Under the pieces are notes generated by a model, which worked only from the letters and a program-made list of their open reading frames with translations, made no database searches and had not been told where the DNA came from. A stretch of 64,000 nt of DNA from Pirellulaceae bacterium (lineage in GTDB: Bacteria; Planctomycetota; Planctomycetia; Pirellulales; Pirellulaceae): positions 172,388-236,387 of the forward strand of contig JAQWSU010000032.1 of the NCBI GenBank assembly GCA_029243025.1. Reading direction: 5' to 3'. Of the stretch, positions 8,745 to 18,400 are shown in pieces; within the stretch, counting starts at the first letter, position 1, and each line of letters begins with the position of its first letter. Made by a program: the position numbers and the translations under genes.

Positions 8745-10694
8745 GAGCGGATCTTCCAAAGCAAGTAAGGCATCGGAGAGCTCGTCTTCGCTCAAGCTGG
8801 GCTGATAGTCGTCAAACACCCGATCAATCGGTTGGCCCAGCACAAACACCTTCTCTTGCCTTGATCCGAATAAGGATCGGTGCACTGCCTCGTCACCAGA
8901 TTCCAAGGTCGCATCCTCTCGCTTCGTGTCACCCACAACTGCCGCCGCAACTTCCCCGAATCTAGCCTTCACACCAACCTCATTGGCCGTGAAGGTGCCG
9001 GCTTGAAACACGAAGATGAGATCGTTCGAGTTAAAATCTCGATCGCCGTTCCAATCACCATCGTTATAAGTAGAATTCAAGGGCACGCCATCCTCATATT
9101 CACCGGCGGCAAAGACGGAGATTAGATCGCCTGAGTTGAAAAACGCATCTGCATTAACATCACCCCAGGTCAGGCCAGCCAAGTCGCTCCAGGCTTGACG
9201 GTCGGTAGCAGATACGTGGCTATCCGCATTAAGGTCGTACTTCCACACCGGCTCCTGCTGTGAATGAACGGCTGCACTTAATCGATCCAGGTCAGCTTCA
9301 TCAAGAACCCCATTAAAGTCAAAGTCTCCAATTTCGGGTTCCACATGATCCGCCGCCAGAAGGTAATCGACCATATTCTCGGTCAGCAATTTGAAGTCGT
9401 CACCATCCGGACCGGTAAAACCATAGTTGCCCCAGTCGGTGGCACCAACGTTGAGGACGCGCCCCGAGTTAGGCGTGTGTTGGAATTCAATCCAACCGCC
9501 TAGGGTCCGACCCGGTGATGGTTTCCAGGACATCTGGGCGAACTCGAACCCGTACAGATCGAAAAAATAATAGTCACTCGAGTACTCGGGGTCGACAATC
9601 GGGAATCCGGTCGCATCGTCACTATCCAGCCCCAAATTCGGAAAGCCATCGCATTCACTATTATAAGGAATTCGCAGGATTTCCCCTCGCTCAAGCTCAA
9701 GCCCGCGGAAAAAGGGCGCTGTGGTGTCGACGACTTTGTAGCCACGAAATCCAACCGAAGGATCACATTTCCCGCACGTGTTTCCTCGCCCACCCCAGCA
9801 GTAGTTCATACCGATGCTGGAAAGAACGGCGTCCCAGTCCGTGCGACCAGCCACCTGAATGGTATCTTCGGTCGGGTACTCAACCGGGTGGTACAGTACG
9901 TTGCCCCCCAAAATCAAGACCGATCCTCCTTCCCGGACAAATCGATCTAAGTTCTCGTGCGCTTTTACAGACCAATATTCATTGTGACCGGCAACGATCA
10001 ATAGCTTAGAACCCGACAACTCCGAATAATCATCCATCTCTCGATCACTAATCACTCGATGATCGTAGTCCTGAAGCGCCATCCACTTATTGAGGTGTGG
10101 TGTACGAAAATGGGTGTTTCGAGGACGTTCAAAACTAACGGTCGGCGTCTTGTCAGTCGCATATTGCGTGTAGGCGCTTTCACCTCCTGACTCGTTGTAG
10201 AGGTTCGGAGTATTTGTGCTTGTTAGATAGACAATATCGGACTGCTTGCTGGGCCGTTTGACGATAAAGGGGATTTGTTTTCCGCCGCGAAAATCTCGCA
10301 GTTTCTTGGGGAAACCAAAATAGTAAATACCACTTTCCATATCCTGAGGAATGGTATAGCTCGCCTCCGATACATAACCAAAACCGTGTTTCCACGGGTC
10401 GATCTCCGCCGGCTGCTGTGGATTCAACCGTTCGACTACGATCGTCTCTCGAAGTTCTAAGGCCGCGTCGTAAATTTTGAGGTCCACGTTTGTCTGCTCG
10501 GTCGCACCGTTTAAATACAATTCGACCGTCTCCCCCGGAAGATAGGTCCACCTATCGGTGTACCCATCGACAATTTCGGCCGCGGCAAGTAGCTGCCGAG
10601 CTTCCAACTGTTCAACACGGCCGATCTTGCGACTAGGATGACGATATGATTTGCGGCTGCGCCTCAAACTCAGCGAAGAGTTACAAAGATTCAT
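8700..10694 (-). CDS. Secreted N,N-dimethylformamidase-like protein with LEPR motif and dockerin-like tail
   Basis: 664 residues. The N-terminus is basic and carries 'RVEQLEARQLLAA', the LEPR-like motif found at the start of many exported planctomycete proteins. The central part (about 40-440) resembles the large-subunit family of N,N-dimethylformamidase, seen in 'RNTHFRTPHLNKW', 'AGHNEYWS' and 'GGSVLILGGNVLY'. The last 200 residues hold Asp/Asn-rich EF-hand-type repeats ('DFDFNGVLDEADLDRL', 'DLNADSHVSATDR', 'DVNADAFFNSGDL', 'DWNGDRDFNSNDL'), as in type I dockerins. Start: ATG 10694 has 'AGGA' about 9 bases upstream; a TTG seven codons earlier is possible. The substrate is unknown; amide hydrolysis is only a family-level guess. 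The 3' end overlaps the convergent sulfatase by 45 bases. Confidence 0.82.
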   Translation of the reverse strand: MNLCNSSLSLRRSRKSYRHPSRKIGRVEQLEARQLLAAAEIVDGYTDRWTYLPGETVELYLNGATEQTNVDLKIYDAALELRETIVVERLNPQQPAEIDPWKHGFGYVSEASYTIPQDMESGIYYFGFPKKLRDFRGGKQIPFIVKRPSKQSDIVYLTSTNTPNLYNESGGESAYTQYATDKTPTVSFERPRNTHFRTPHLNKWMALQDYDHRVISDREMDDYSELSGSKLLIVAGHNEYWSVKAHENLDRFVREGGSVLILGGNVLYHPVEYPTEDTIQVAGRTDWDAVLSSIGMNYCWGGRGNTCGKCDPSVGFRGYKVVDTTAPFFRGLELERGEILRIPYNSECDGFPNLGLDSDDATGFPIVDPEYSSDYYFFDLYGFEFAQMSWKPSPGRTLGGWIEFQHTPNSGRVLNVGATDWGNYGFTGPDGDDFKLLTENMVDYLLAADHVEPEIGDFDFNGVLDEADLDRLSAAVHSQQEPVWKYDLNADSHVSATDRQAWSDLAGLTWGDVNADAFFNSGDLISVFAAGEYEDGVPLNSTYNDGDWNGDRDFNSNDLIFVFQAGTFTANEVGVKARFGEVAAAVVGDTKREDATLESGDEAVHRSLFGSRQEKVFVLGQPIDRVFDDYQPSLSEDELSDALLALEDPLLKRLSLDVPGPLLM

Positions 10695-11244
10695 TGAAGA
10701 ACGTCCTGAGTGCAACGTTAAGATGGATTTACCTGACTAATTGCGAAAACCGAATTCGCTTTCAGCAATTATTCGGCGACTTATCATAACCACCCCATCC
10801 ATCATCGCACACGCTTTTCTTGCAAAGATTTCAACCGCGAATTACCAGCCGGTTAAAAATATGGCCAGATCGATAGCCTTCTAAAACGTAGCCTGGCACA
10901 AATCAGCTTGGGATAAGACATTTCTTGTGTGCTGTGATTTACATCCGTTCTCAAAAAGGAAAAACGATTAACGCTGACGGTGGGTTTTCAGGCGACAGAT
11001 TTGCCGCGCGTTCCTCAGGTACATGCGCCCACCTGCACACCTATAAGCTGAAGAGTTGCCTGCCGAACGGTCTACCAATCACTGATGGCATCCGGCCAAA
11101 GCAATGAGAGTTCGCTCTGCAGGAGCGTTGATGCAGAATGGAGGGCTTCGGAAAGTCAAGCCGTTTAGTAATTTCCGACGCAGGGGATACAAAGTACTGA
11201 TGGCCGCTTCACGCTCTGATCCAGACCATGCCCTCTGCGGAAAT
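10695..11244. other. Intergenic, nothing recognised
   Basis: About 550 bases between two minus-strand genes. I read both strands and found no conserved protein fragment, RNA gene or clear repeat. Confidence 0.5.
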
Positions 11245-11421
11245 TTAGTCTTCATCGCTCCGCTGGCATTGGTCTGCAGCTTTCGCTGCCCACGATGCAG
11301 CTTGGCCGGAGAGCTTCCAAAGATCTGACGCGAGATCGGCCGAATCCGCTTCTTGCGCTTTTCGAGCAAGATCAATCGATTCAGTGATGAACTTAAAATA
11401 AATGTCGTCAATAGAGGCCAT
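11245..11421 (-). CDS. Small hypothetical protein, 58 residues
   Basis: A short ORF starting 'MASIDDIYFKFITESIDLA' and ending 'AKAADQCQRSDED'. The sequence is alanine- and acid-rich with heptad-like hydrophobic spacing, so it should be one or two amphipathic helices. A ribosome-binding-like 'CGGAG' sits 6 bases before the ATG. It lies 17 bases downstream of the stop of another small minus-strand ORF, so the two could be one transcript. I do not recognise the family. Support is the start signal, composition and spacing only. Confidence 0.5.
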   Translation of the reverse strand: MASIDDIYFKFITESIDLARKAQEADSADLASDLWKLSGQAASWAAKAADQCQRSDED

Positions 11422-11438
11422 TTCGAACTCCGAAGGAT

Positions 11439-11678
11439 TTAAGCGTCCATTTGAGTCTTCAAAAGATCGGCGTTTGCGTCAAGCATTTTGTAGAGTTGTC
11501 CAAAATCCCACGCCAAATGATCGTTTTTTTGGTCTAGGCTCTTTATCTCTTCATTCGATTTTGCCCAACCCAAGAAAGCAATTCGGGTAGAATCCCCCAT
11601 GGAAAACGTCGTTTGACACCACACTGTTTTCCACCATCTCTCGCGAATAGTTTCATTTTGCCCCTTGGTGGATAACAA
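11439..11678 (-). CDS. Small hypothetical protein, up to 79 residues
   Basis: ORF ending 'DFGQLYKMLDANADLLKTQMDA', just upstream of the 58-residue ORF. The given start is TTG; an in-frame ATG at 11600 would give 53 residues beginning 'MGDSTRIAFLGWAKSNEE'. Neither has a clear ribosome-binding site. The frame is open up to a stop near 11724. The C-terminal half looks like a soluble helical protein. No family is recognised and it may be a relic. Confidence 0.33.
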   Translation of the reverse strand: MLSTKGQNETIRERWWKTVWCQTTFSMGDSTRIAFLGWAKSNEEIKSLDQKNDHLAWDFGQLYKMLDANADLLKTQMDA

Positions 11679-11973
11679 CAGGTCAGAAGAAAGAGGGTTT
11701 CCTTGAGCAGCTACAATTTTTTACTGCCTCCGAGCAAAAGCTGGAGGTTATTTGGCAACAAGCCTTCGAAACGGAAGCTCTCTGCTTGGACGGTATTTAC
11801 AGCTTGGCAAAATCGGCAACGCATGGAACGTTCACATGACTTCGAATCTGAGCAAAAAGTCCGAGAAGACCTGGAACGAAGAGCTAGTTTTTCCGCTCGA
11901 AAAAGGAATCGACTGCTTCAAAGAGCAACGCTTGACCGGTAGCTCCTATCAGCAGTTGGTCCGAACCGGAAAG

Positions 11974-13440
11974 ATGCCCTTTCGAATCGGCCTTATTTTT
12001 TTCGGTGCCTTTGCAGCCGTCGGTTGCTGTAACCTCACCGTCGCCTTGGCGACTTCGCCTCCCAACGTACTTTTGATCACGATCGACGACATGAATGACG
12101 GGATTTCCCTATTTGGACACGATCGTCCTTTTAAGACGCCGCACATCGAACAGCTCGCCACTCGCGGAGTATTCTTCCGTCGCGCCTACTGCGTCTCGGC
12201 AGCTTGCAATCCCTCGCGCGCCGCCACGTTAACCGGCCTTCGCCCCGCCACCACTGGGGTTTATGGAAATGCTACGGATTGGCGGAATGCGACAAAGGGT
12301 CGGCTAACGTTACCGGAATATTTTGGTAAATACGGATATCACACAGCCGGCTTTGGAAAAATCTATCACCATCATGGTAAAGGCAGATTCAACGATCCAG
12401 CAGCTTGGACAACGTTCCGAGAAATGGATGATCAATACATGCCGCCCGCAAAGCTCAACGGCGCTGACAACTATGGGTCAAGGAACACGGATTGGGGCGC
12501 GTGGCCCAAGGATCAGGACGAGCAAAAAACCATCGACTTCCGCTCGGTAAAGTATACGATTGACTTTCTGAAACGAAATCGTCACCTTGCCAAGTCTAGC
12601 GAACCCGCACAACCGTTCTTTCTGGCGTGCGGCATTTTCAAACCTCATTCGCCCTTCTACGCACCGCCAAGGTATCACGCCTTTTATCCAGATGATATTC
12701 CGCTGCCTCTGCGGCAAGTAGATGATTGGAACGACCTCCCCCCAGGCGCCCGCACGCTAATGAGACCAACAACGTGGTTTTGGAAAGGCATGGAAAGCTT
12801 GGAAAAGCAAAAGCCGGGATCTTATTCGGATTTCATTCGAGCCTACGGAGCTTGCTGCACCTTTGCCGACGCGTCCATCGGTCGATTGATCAGCGCCCTC
12901 GACAAGAGCGGTCACGCTGGCAACACCATTATCGTGCTCTGGTCGGATCACGGTTTTCACCTTGGCGAGAAAGACCATATCGAAAAGTTCGCGCTTTGGG
13001 AAAAATCAACGCACATCCCCTTCATCGTCGTCGATCCCCGTTCTCCGCATAGCGCCGGTCAGGTGTGTGAAAGCCCGATTGACATGACGATCCTTTATCC
13101 AACTCTCGTCGACTTATGCAAGCTCCCCGCCAATACGAACAATGAAGGAATCAGTGTGGCAACGCAAATCCAGGATCCCAAACTCACCATTAGCCAGCCA
13201 GCTTTGATGACCTACGGATTCAACAACCACGCCATCCGGTCGCGACGTTGGCGATACATTCGATATGCCGATGGGACCGAAGAGCTGTATGATCATCACA
13301 ACGATCCGAACGAGTGGAACAACCTATCGTTAGACTCGTCACGAACCCAAGCGATGCGAAAACATGCCAGATGGATGCCGACCAAAAACGCGCTACCCTA
13401 TGGTGATCTAAAACAGACAACGAGGGGAATCAAGGATTGA
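11974..13440 (+). CDS. Formylglycine-dependent sulfatase, exported
   Basis: 488 residues from the ATG at 11974. The start is set by a signal peptide ('MPFRIGLIFFGAFAAVG' then 'TVALA'), followed directly by the family opening 'PNVLLITIDDMND'. The maturation motif is 'CNPSR' with Cys78. Other blocks are 'GFGKIYHH', 'PFFLACGIFKPH', 'VLWSDHGFHLGEKDH' and 'LWEKSTHIPFIV', typical of the iduronate-2-sulfatase-like branch common in planctomycetes. Desulfation of an extracellular polysaccharide is the likely role, by family. The frame is open for 74 further codons upstream, but that stretch has no family match. The gene ends 55 bases from the convergent dioxygenase. Confidence 0.94.
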   Translation: MPFRIGLIFFGAFAAVGCCNLTVALATSPPNVLLITIDDMNDGISLFGHDRPFKTPHIEQLATRGVFFRRAYCVSAACNPSRAATLTGLRPATTGVYGNATDWRNATKGRLTLPEYFGKYGYHTAGFGKIYHHHGKGRFNDPAAWTTFREMDDQYMPPAKLNGADNYGSRNTDWGAWPKDQDEQKTIDFRSVKYTIDFLKRNRHLAKSSEPAQPFFLACGIFKPHSPFYAPPRYHAFYPDDIPLPLRQVDDWNDLPPGARTLMRPTTWFWKGMESLEKQKPGSYSDFIRAYGACCTFADASIGRLISALDKSGHAGNTIIVLWSDHGFHLGEKDHIEKFALWEKSTHIPFIVVDPRSPHSAGQVCESPIDMTILYPTLVDLCKLPANTNNEGISVATQIQDPKLTISQPALMTYGFNNHAIRSRRWRYIRYADGTEELYDHHNDPNEWNNLSLDSSRTQAMRKHARWMPTKNALPYGDLKQTTRGIKD

Positions 13441-13467
13441 ATTCGGACCCGATCGGACCTCGAATTT
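13441..13467. terminator. Possible hairpin between convergent genes
   Basis: 'aattcg' and 'cgaatt' can pair around a 15-base inner segment with a small CC/GG stem. It sits between the ends of the sulfatase and the dioxygenase, so it could serve both. There is no strong T run on either side, so this is weak. Confidence 0.25.
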
Positions 13468-13495
13468 ACCGACAGCCGGCTAACGCAATTCTTCG

Positions 13496-14500
13496 CTAAT
13501 CAACAGGTACTGGATGACAGTGAGGAAGTTCTTTTTCAGCCGCGAATGGAACCAGAGAGCGTCCGTGATCTCGGAGCAGATATCGGTTACAAGGAACTTT
13601 ATTAAGAAAGTCAGTCGGCGGTGCCATGCCAAACTCGTACAATGGAACACAACGAATAATGTAGACAGACCGGAGGTTATCATCGCACCAAGGTTCAATA
13701 TCGTGGTATCGTTTATTGTTAAACAGCACCACTTCACCGGCCTTAAAATCGACTGGCTGAAGCTCCTCTTTTTTTGGCGTGGGGAGAAGAGCTCTGCCGT
13801 AATAAATCGCAACAAAACGCTGAGCAATCATCTTCCGTCTTCTCGATTTCATAATTGCTTCTCGGGTGACCAAGCCCCGCTCATCAACCGCTCCAACCGA
13901 TTGACAAAATTCTGAAAACTCGACAATCCGACGATTCCAATCTCGATATCGAATTGTTTTGTCAGCGTTTTGTTCGACGCATAATCTTCCACCCGTTTCT
14001 TCCGTTAAATCGACCAGAGGAATGTAGAAGCTAAGATCGTCGCCGCTCTGATAAAAAATATCCCATCCAAATCCATCTTCATGAAAGCCGAAGGTTGTCT
14101 TATCCCGACTATTCTCCAAATAAATATCATGTCCCACCAGCAAAGGCACTTCACCCAAAAAGTTGCTCAAGCCATTCGCCATGCATTCATTGATCACGAG
14201 AGGCAGAAGATCCGTGGAACCAAAAATTGTCTTGTCGTATCGATCACCCTGAATGGTCCTGTGGAGTGCTTTTGCTCCAAAGGTCTTCTTAAAACGCAGA
14301 TACATGGCCCGCCACCATGACGTCGCATAATGCTCCAACGATTGCGTGTAGAAAAACGACCAATTTGACGATTGCGGTGAGACGCCGGAAAAATGCTCTC
14401 GGATCTTGGCCATCAGCGGTTCCGGTAACCGTAGCCCGGTACGCACATATCCCTGCTGATTAAGTTCTCGCAAAGCGGTATTAGTGAGAATTTTTTCCAT
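13496..14500 (-). CDS. Fe(II)/2-oxoglutarate-dependent dioxygenase (phytanoyl-CoA dioxygenase-like)
   Basis: 334 residues from ATG 14500 ('MEKILTNTALRELNQQGYV'). The double-stranded beta-helix iron site is visible: an H-x-D motif in 'FGFHEDGFGWD' near residue 140, the distal His in 'NNKRYHDIEPW' near residue 266, and an Arg shortly after ('NLRSVYIIRC') suited to bind 2-oxoglutarate. 'IPLVDLTEETGGRLCV' is the usual PhyH-type strand after the first motif. Enzymes of this fold hydroxylate or otherwise oxidise carrier-bound or free intermediates in peptide and polyketide pathways. Its place between PKS and NRPS suggests tailoring of that product (inference). An upstream ATG at 14596 would add 32 residues with no family match. 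Confidence 0.85.
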   Translation of the reverse strand: MEKILTNTALRELNQQGYVRTGLRLPEPLMAKIREHFSGVSPQSSNWSFFYTQSLEHYATSWWRAMYLRFKKTFGAKALHRTIQGDRYDKTIFGSTDLLPLVINECMANGLSNFLGEVPLLVGHDIYLENSRDKTTFGFHEDGFGWDIFYQSGDDLSFYIPLVDLTEETGGRLCVEQNADKTIRYRDWNRRIVEFSEFCQSVGAVDERGLVTREAIMKSRRRKMIAQRFVAIYYGRALLPTPKKEELQPVDFKAGEVVLFNNKRYHDIEPWCDDNLRSVYIIRCVPLYEFGMAPPTDFLNKVPCNRYLLRDHGRSLVPFAAEKELPHCHPVPVD

Positions 14501-14667
14501 ACATCGGACTCTCAACGACCTAACAAGGGACAACTTCCGATTATTGATATTCCCCACAATATGTAGCTCAATAATAATGGGGGTGCAGTGCACCAATCCC
14601 GATGAAGCGCATTTCCTACAAAACCAGGAAGGCGCATATCCCTACTACCAATAATTCTGCAACAAAC

Positions 14668-14671
14668 AGGA
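14668..14671 (+). promoter_or_regulatory. Ribosome-binding site deciding a GTG start
   Basis: 'AGGA' lies 7 bases before the GTG at 14679. There is no ATG near the start of the thioesterase-like homology, so this site supports GTG as the initiation codon. Confidence 0.5.
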
Positions 14672-14678
14672 AATCGAA

Positions 14679-15425
14679 GTGAAACTAAGTGTTACACTCG
14701 TTGAAAACTGCAGCGGCCCCCCTCTATTCATCGTTCCTTCCGCTGCTACCACCTCGTTATCGTTGACACTACTCGCGAGGTCCATTTCTCCGCCTCGGCC
14801 GATCCACTCGTTTGTGTTTCCCGATTTGGAAGACAAACGGATCGAACCACAAACCGTTGAGGAGATGGGCACCCAATTCGTTTCCGAAATGAAGTCGATA
14901 CAGCCGGAAGGTCCATATTTCTTGGCGGGACACTGTTTTGGGGCAACTCCCGCCATGGAGGTCGTCACCCAATTGGAAGCCGCAGGTGAAACGGTCGCGT
15001 TGTTGATCTTAATCGAGTCTTTTTCAGTGGGCATAGCTGAAACCGCCGTCGCCGAATCAACCCAACCTTTGAAACTGTATTCGTCGGAATATGGCGAAGA
15101 CCTTGGAAAGGCTGCGACCGAAATCGTTACGCAAATTGGATCGAAATTATCCCTATTACCGATCGATATTCGCGATCACTTTACCCGCGTCACCACCCAT
15201 CACCTTCACCTGGCGTTCAGCTATCGAGCGAAACCGATTACAGCACCAATTTTTCAGATCAGGACGACACAGCACCCCGAAACGGTTTTCAAAGGCTGGG
15301 ACCACTTAACCACTGATGGTTACATCGAACGACTCATCGGCGGCACCACCGATTCGATACTGCAAGCACCAGACGTTACCACGTTAGCAAATGAAATCAG
15401 TGACGCTTTGATACGTTTCAGCTAA
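14679..15425 (+). CDS. Thioesterase-like alpha/beta-hydrolase with altered catalytic residues
   Basis: 248 residues, the size of a stand-alone thioesterase of NRPS/PKS systems. The overall match is clear: 'PPLFIVPSAA', 'QPEGPYFLAGHCFGATPAMEV', 'ETVALLILIES', 'IFQIRTTQHPE'. The nucleophile elbow G-x-S-x-G reads 'GHCFG', making residue 86 Cys instead of Ser. The acid position after strand 6 ('LILIESFS') is Glu113 instead of Asp. The motif normally 'GxHxxML' reads 'GGTTDSIL', with Thr224 where the catalytic His should be. Cys nucleophiles occur in a few NRPS thioesterases; loss of the His is not expected in a working hydrolase. It may bind, edit by another mechanism, or be inactive. Start is GTG. 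The last 8 bases overlap the convergent PKS gene. Confidence 0.85.
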   Translation: MKLSVTLVENCSGPPLFIVPSAATTSLSLTLLARSISPPRPIHSFVFPDLEDKRIEPQTVEEMGTQFVSEMKSIQPEGPYFLAGHCFGATPAMEVVTQLEAAGETVALLILIESFSVGIAETAVAESTQPLKLYSSEYGEDLGKAATEIVTQIGSKLSLLPIDIRDHFTRVTTHHLHLAFSYRAKPITAPIFQIRTTQHPETVFKGWDHLTTDGYIERLIGGTTDSILQAPDVTTLANEISDALIRFS

Positions 15426-18400
15426 CCTTCACTAACTCCTTATCTATCTGATCGCAGATCTTGGCTATCGTTGTGTTTCGAAATAGTGCGGTGAGCGGTA
15501 AATTAATCCCCAACGATTCCTCAACAAAAGTTTGTATGATGATGGCGCTAATCGAGTCACCGCCCAGCTCAATGAAGTCATCATCGATACCGACGGGTTC
15601 TACCCCAAGCGTTTTTTCCCAAACCTGCTTGAGTGTTATTTCATTTTCGCGAGTCGCTTCCCGGTATGGCGTATCAACGGGCCGGACAGCGATCTGATCG
15701 GCATGATGCTTTTCGACCAAACCATTGACATTCAACGCTTCCGCGCTGGCAACCACATTCGCTGGAGTCTCATCGGAACGCACCAAACGTTCAAACACTT
15801 CGAGGCCATCCACCAAACTGATTCCCGCACCAAATCTCGCTCGGAAATGATTCAACTCATCGTCAACCGCATTAGCAGGATGCTCCGTGGTGATGACAAT
15901 TTTGCCGATATGCTTCGCACGAGCCATATGTTCGAATCCTTTACCGATATCCGCCAGACTGAAGGTCGTCACCGGACAGGGACGATAGCGTCCCGTGGCA
16001 AAATCTAGCATCATGCAACCAAACATATCGTGAAATTTTTCCGGTCGAAACTTCATCATCTGGCCCAAATCAACACCGAAATAGGAGAGGTTATTTTGAA
16101 ATGGGAATAAATCGATCTCAGTGTGTTCAAACATGTCTCGCTTTCCCAATTCCAGAAAGCGACCGAACGGCTTGAGAACAGAAAAATTGGCCGCTATAAA
16201 ATCCCCCGCCAGAGAATTGAGCACAACGTCTACCCCCTCTCCTTCGGTGATACCGATGATTTCTTCGACGAAATCATGCGTTCGAGAATCCATAACGTGT
16301 TCGATGCCAAGTCCCCGAAGATAGGCACGCTTTTTATCACTGCCTGCCGTCGCAAAAATCTCCGCACCGATTCGTTTGGCAATCTGAATGGCAGCAAGTC
16401 CCACACCGCCCGTCGCAGCATGGATTAATACGCGTTCTCCCGCCTCCAATTTCGCGAGCTGATTTAGAGCATACTCACAAGTCAGGAAGGTAATCGGAAT
16501 ACTCGCGCCTTCGACGAAAGTGAGACTCTCGGGTAAAAAGCTTACCGCATTGGAATCCACCAAAGCGCTTGTCGCGAAGCAACTGTTCGAGATTGCGACG
16601 ACCCGATCACCTACTTTAAAATCCTGCACTTTGGAGCCAACCTCTTCCACGATACCGCTACACTCCATTCCAAGTCTCAATCTCTCAACTTCCGCGTTGG
16701 GCATCTGGCCCAGGGCACACAGCACGTCTCGAAAGTTCAAGCCGGTCGCTGCGATGCTCAGGCGAACCTCCGTCGGTTTGATGGGAAGATTATACAAATC
16801 TCGTGGCTCAAACGAATTCAGTGCTCCGATTTTCCCAACCACCATACTGTGGTCTTTTTTCTCCTCATCAATTGCGCCAAAACCACCCCACCCATCATCA
16901 GTCGCTCGCAACGAATAGTTGTCCAGCTCGACCAGCACGTTACCAGACGAATCCGCGATAACAAGATTACATCCGTTTGCCGATTCTCCTTCCACACGCG
17001 TGGCGTAGGTAAAGGTTTCAGCAGGGAGGCTTCCGTAAATTCGACAAGCATCGCAAGAAAATGGAATCAATGCGCCAACAAGGTGATCCATTGCATTGTG
17101 AATAGACCTATCCAGAAGGGCCGGATGCAGAACGTACTCGTTTAATTCCTCGAGATACTTGTCAGGGAGTCGGACACGAGTGGCAATCGAATCATCATCG
17201 CTCTGGGCCACCCAATCACAGTGCCATCGAGGTCCAGCCCAATCAAATTTCCGGGAAGGCTCAAGCGACTGTTTCTTCAACGCTTCAAATTTCTCCAAGA
17301 TTTCAGAAGCGACAGAAGGGGATGATTCAATGGTTTTGATTTCTGCTTTAAAGTTAATCGTCCATCCGTTCTTTTCACCGTCATGCTTTGATCGAAGCTC
17401 AACCCGATAGGATTCTCTAAATGGAACAAAAATCAGTTCGTAGTCTGTCTCTGCACCGACCACAAACGGAGATAACAACACCACACCGTTCAGTCCTATG
17501 CCTGGCGCCGCTGGATCAATTTCGGAATACGCAGCACGAACCATTTCATAGATGCTCGTTGCAGAAACAATTCCTTGTGATCGATCTTGATTGACCACGT
17601 GCTCGGTACCAACCCAGTGACTGTCGACCGCCATCTTGCCGCTGAACAAAACACTGCCATTCGGATACGCACCTTTTTTTTCCAAGAGCGAATGCGTTAC
17701 ATCGCGAATCGAATCGAGCGGAGGCTGGCTATCCGGTTTTTGATCAAACAACGACGTCAATGCTAATTCTGTCCTCTGATAACTCCACGCCATCCCCGCA
17801 TCGCGCCATGCTCCCCAGCCAATCGCACAGGCAAGCCCACGACCCGCCTGCGACCTGCGGCGAGCTAAGCGATCCAATACTGCGTTGGCTGCGGAATAAT
17901 CGACTTGGCCTTTATTGGGTTGTGACGACGCTTGCGAAGAGAAATGGACGAACATATCGAGATATTGGTCTCCATAGATCTCCTCCAACAGGTAGGCACT
18001 GCCGACCTTGGCCATAAATACCTTATCGGCACTTTCCACTGTCTTGTGGAGTACAGGTCCGTCATCGAGGATGCCAGCCGCATGAACGATTCCATGAACA
18101 GCGCCGAACCTTGCCCTCGCTTCCGCATCAACTCGACGCAGATCCTCTCGATTGCACACATCCGCTTGAACGATGTGAACCTCGGCACCGCGATCCACTA
18201 GGCGAGAGATCCGTTGGATTGCCCGACCGATTTTGTCGTCTCGAGTCGCGTATTCCGGCCATTCTTCTCGGGGCGGCGGGCTCCAGCGGCTAGTCAAAAC
18301 AAGCCGGGCCTTCGAGGAGTCGAAGAGTTTTTCCGCGATGCAAATTCCGAGCCCTCCGACGCCCCCGGTAATAACGACGGTCCCGCCAGAACGCAGGCGC

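Noticed and set aside
11752..11973. N-terminal extension of the second sulfatase
   Set aside because: A signal peptide starts at ATG 11974 and the upstream codons match no sulfatase sequence.
12000..13400. Several long ORFs in other frames across sulfatases, NRPS and PKS
   Set aside because: They are shadows of strongly supported genes and have biased compositions typical of wrong frames.
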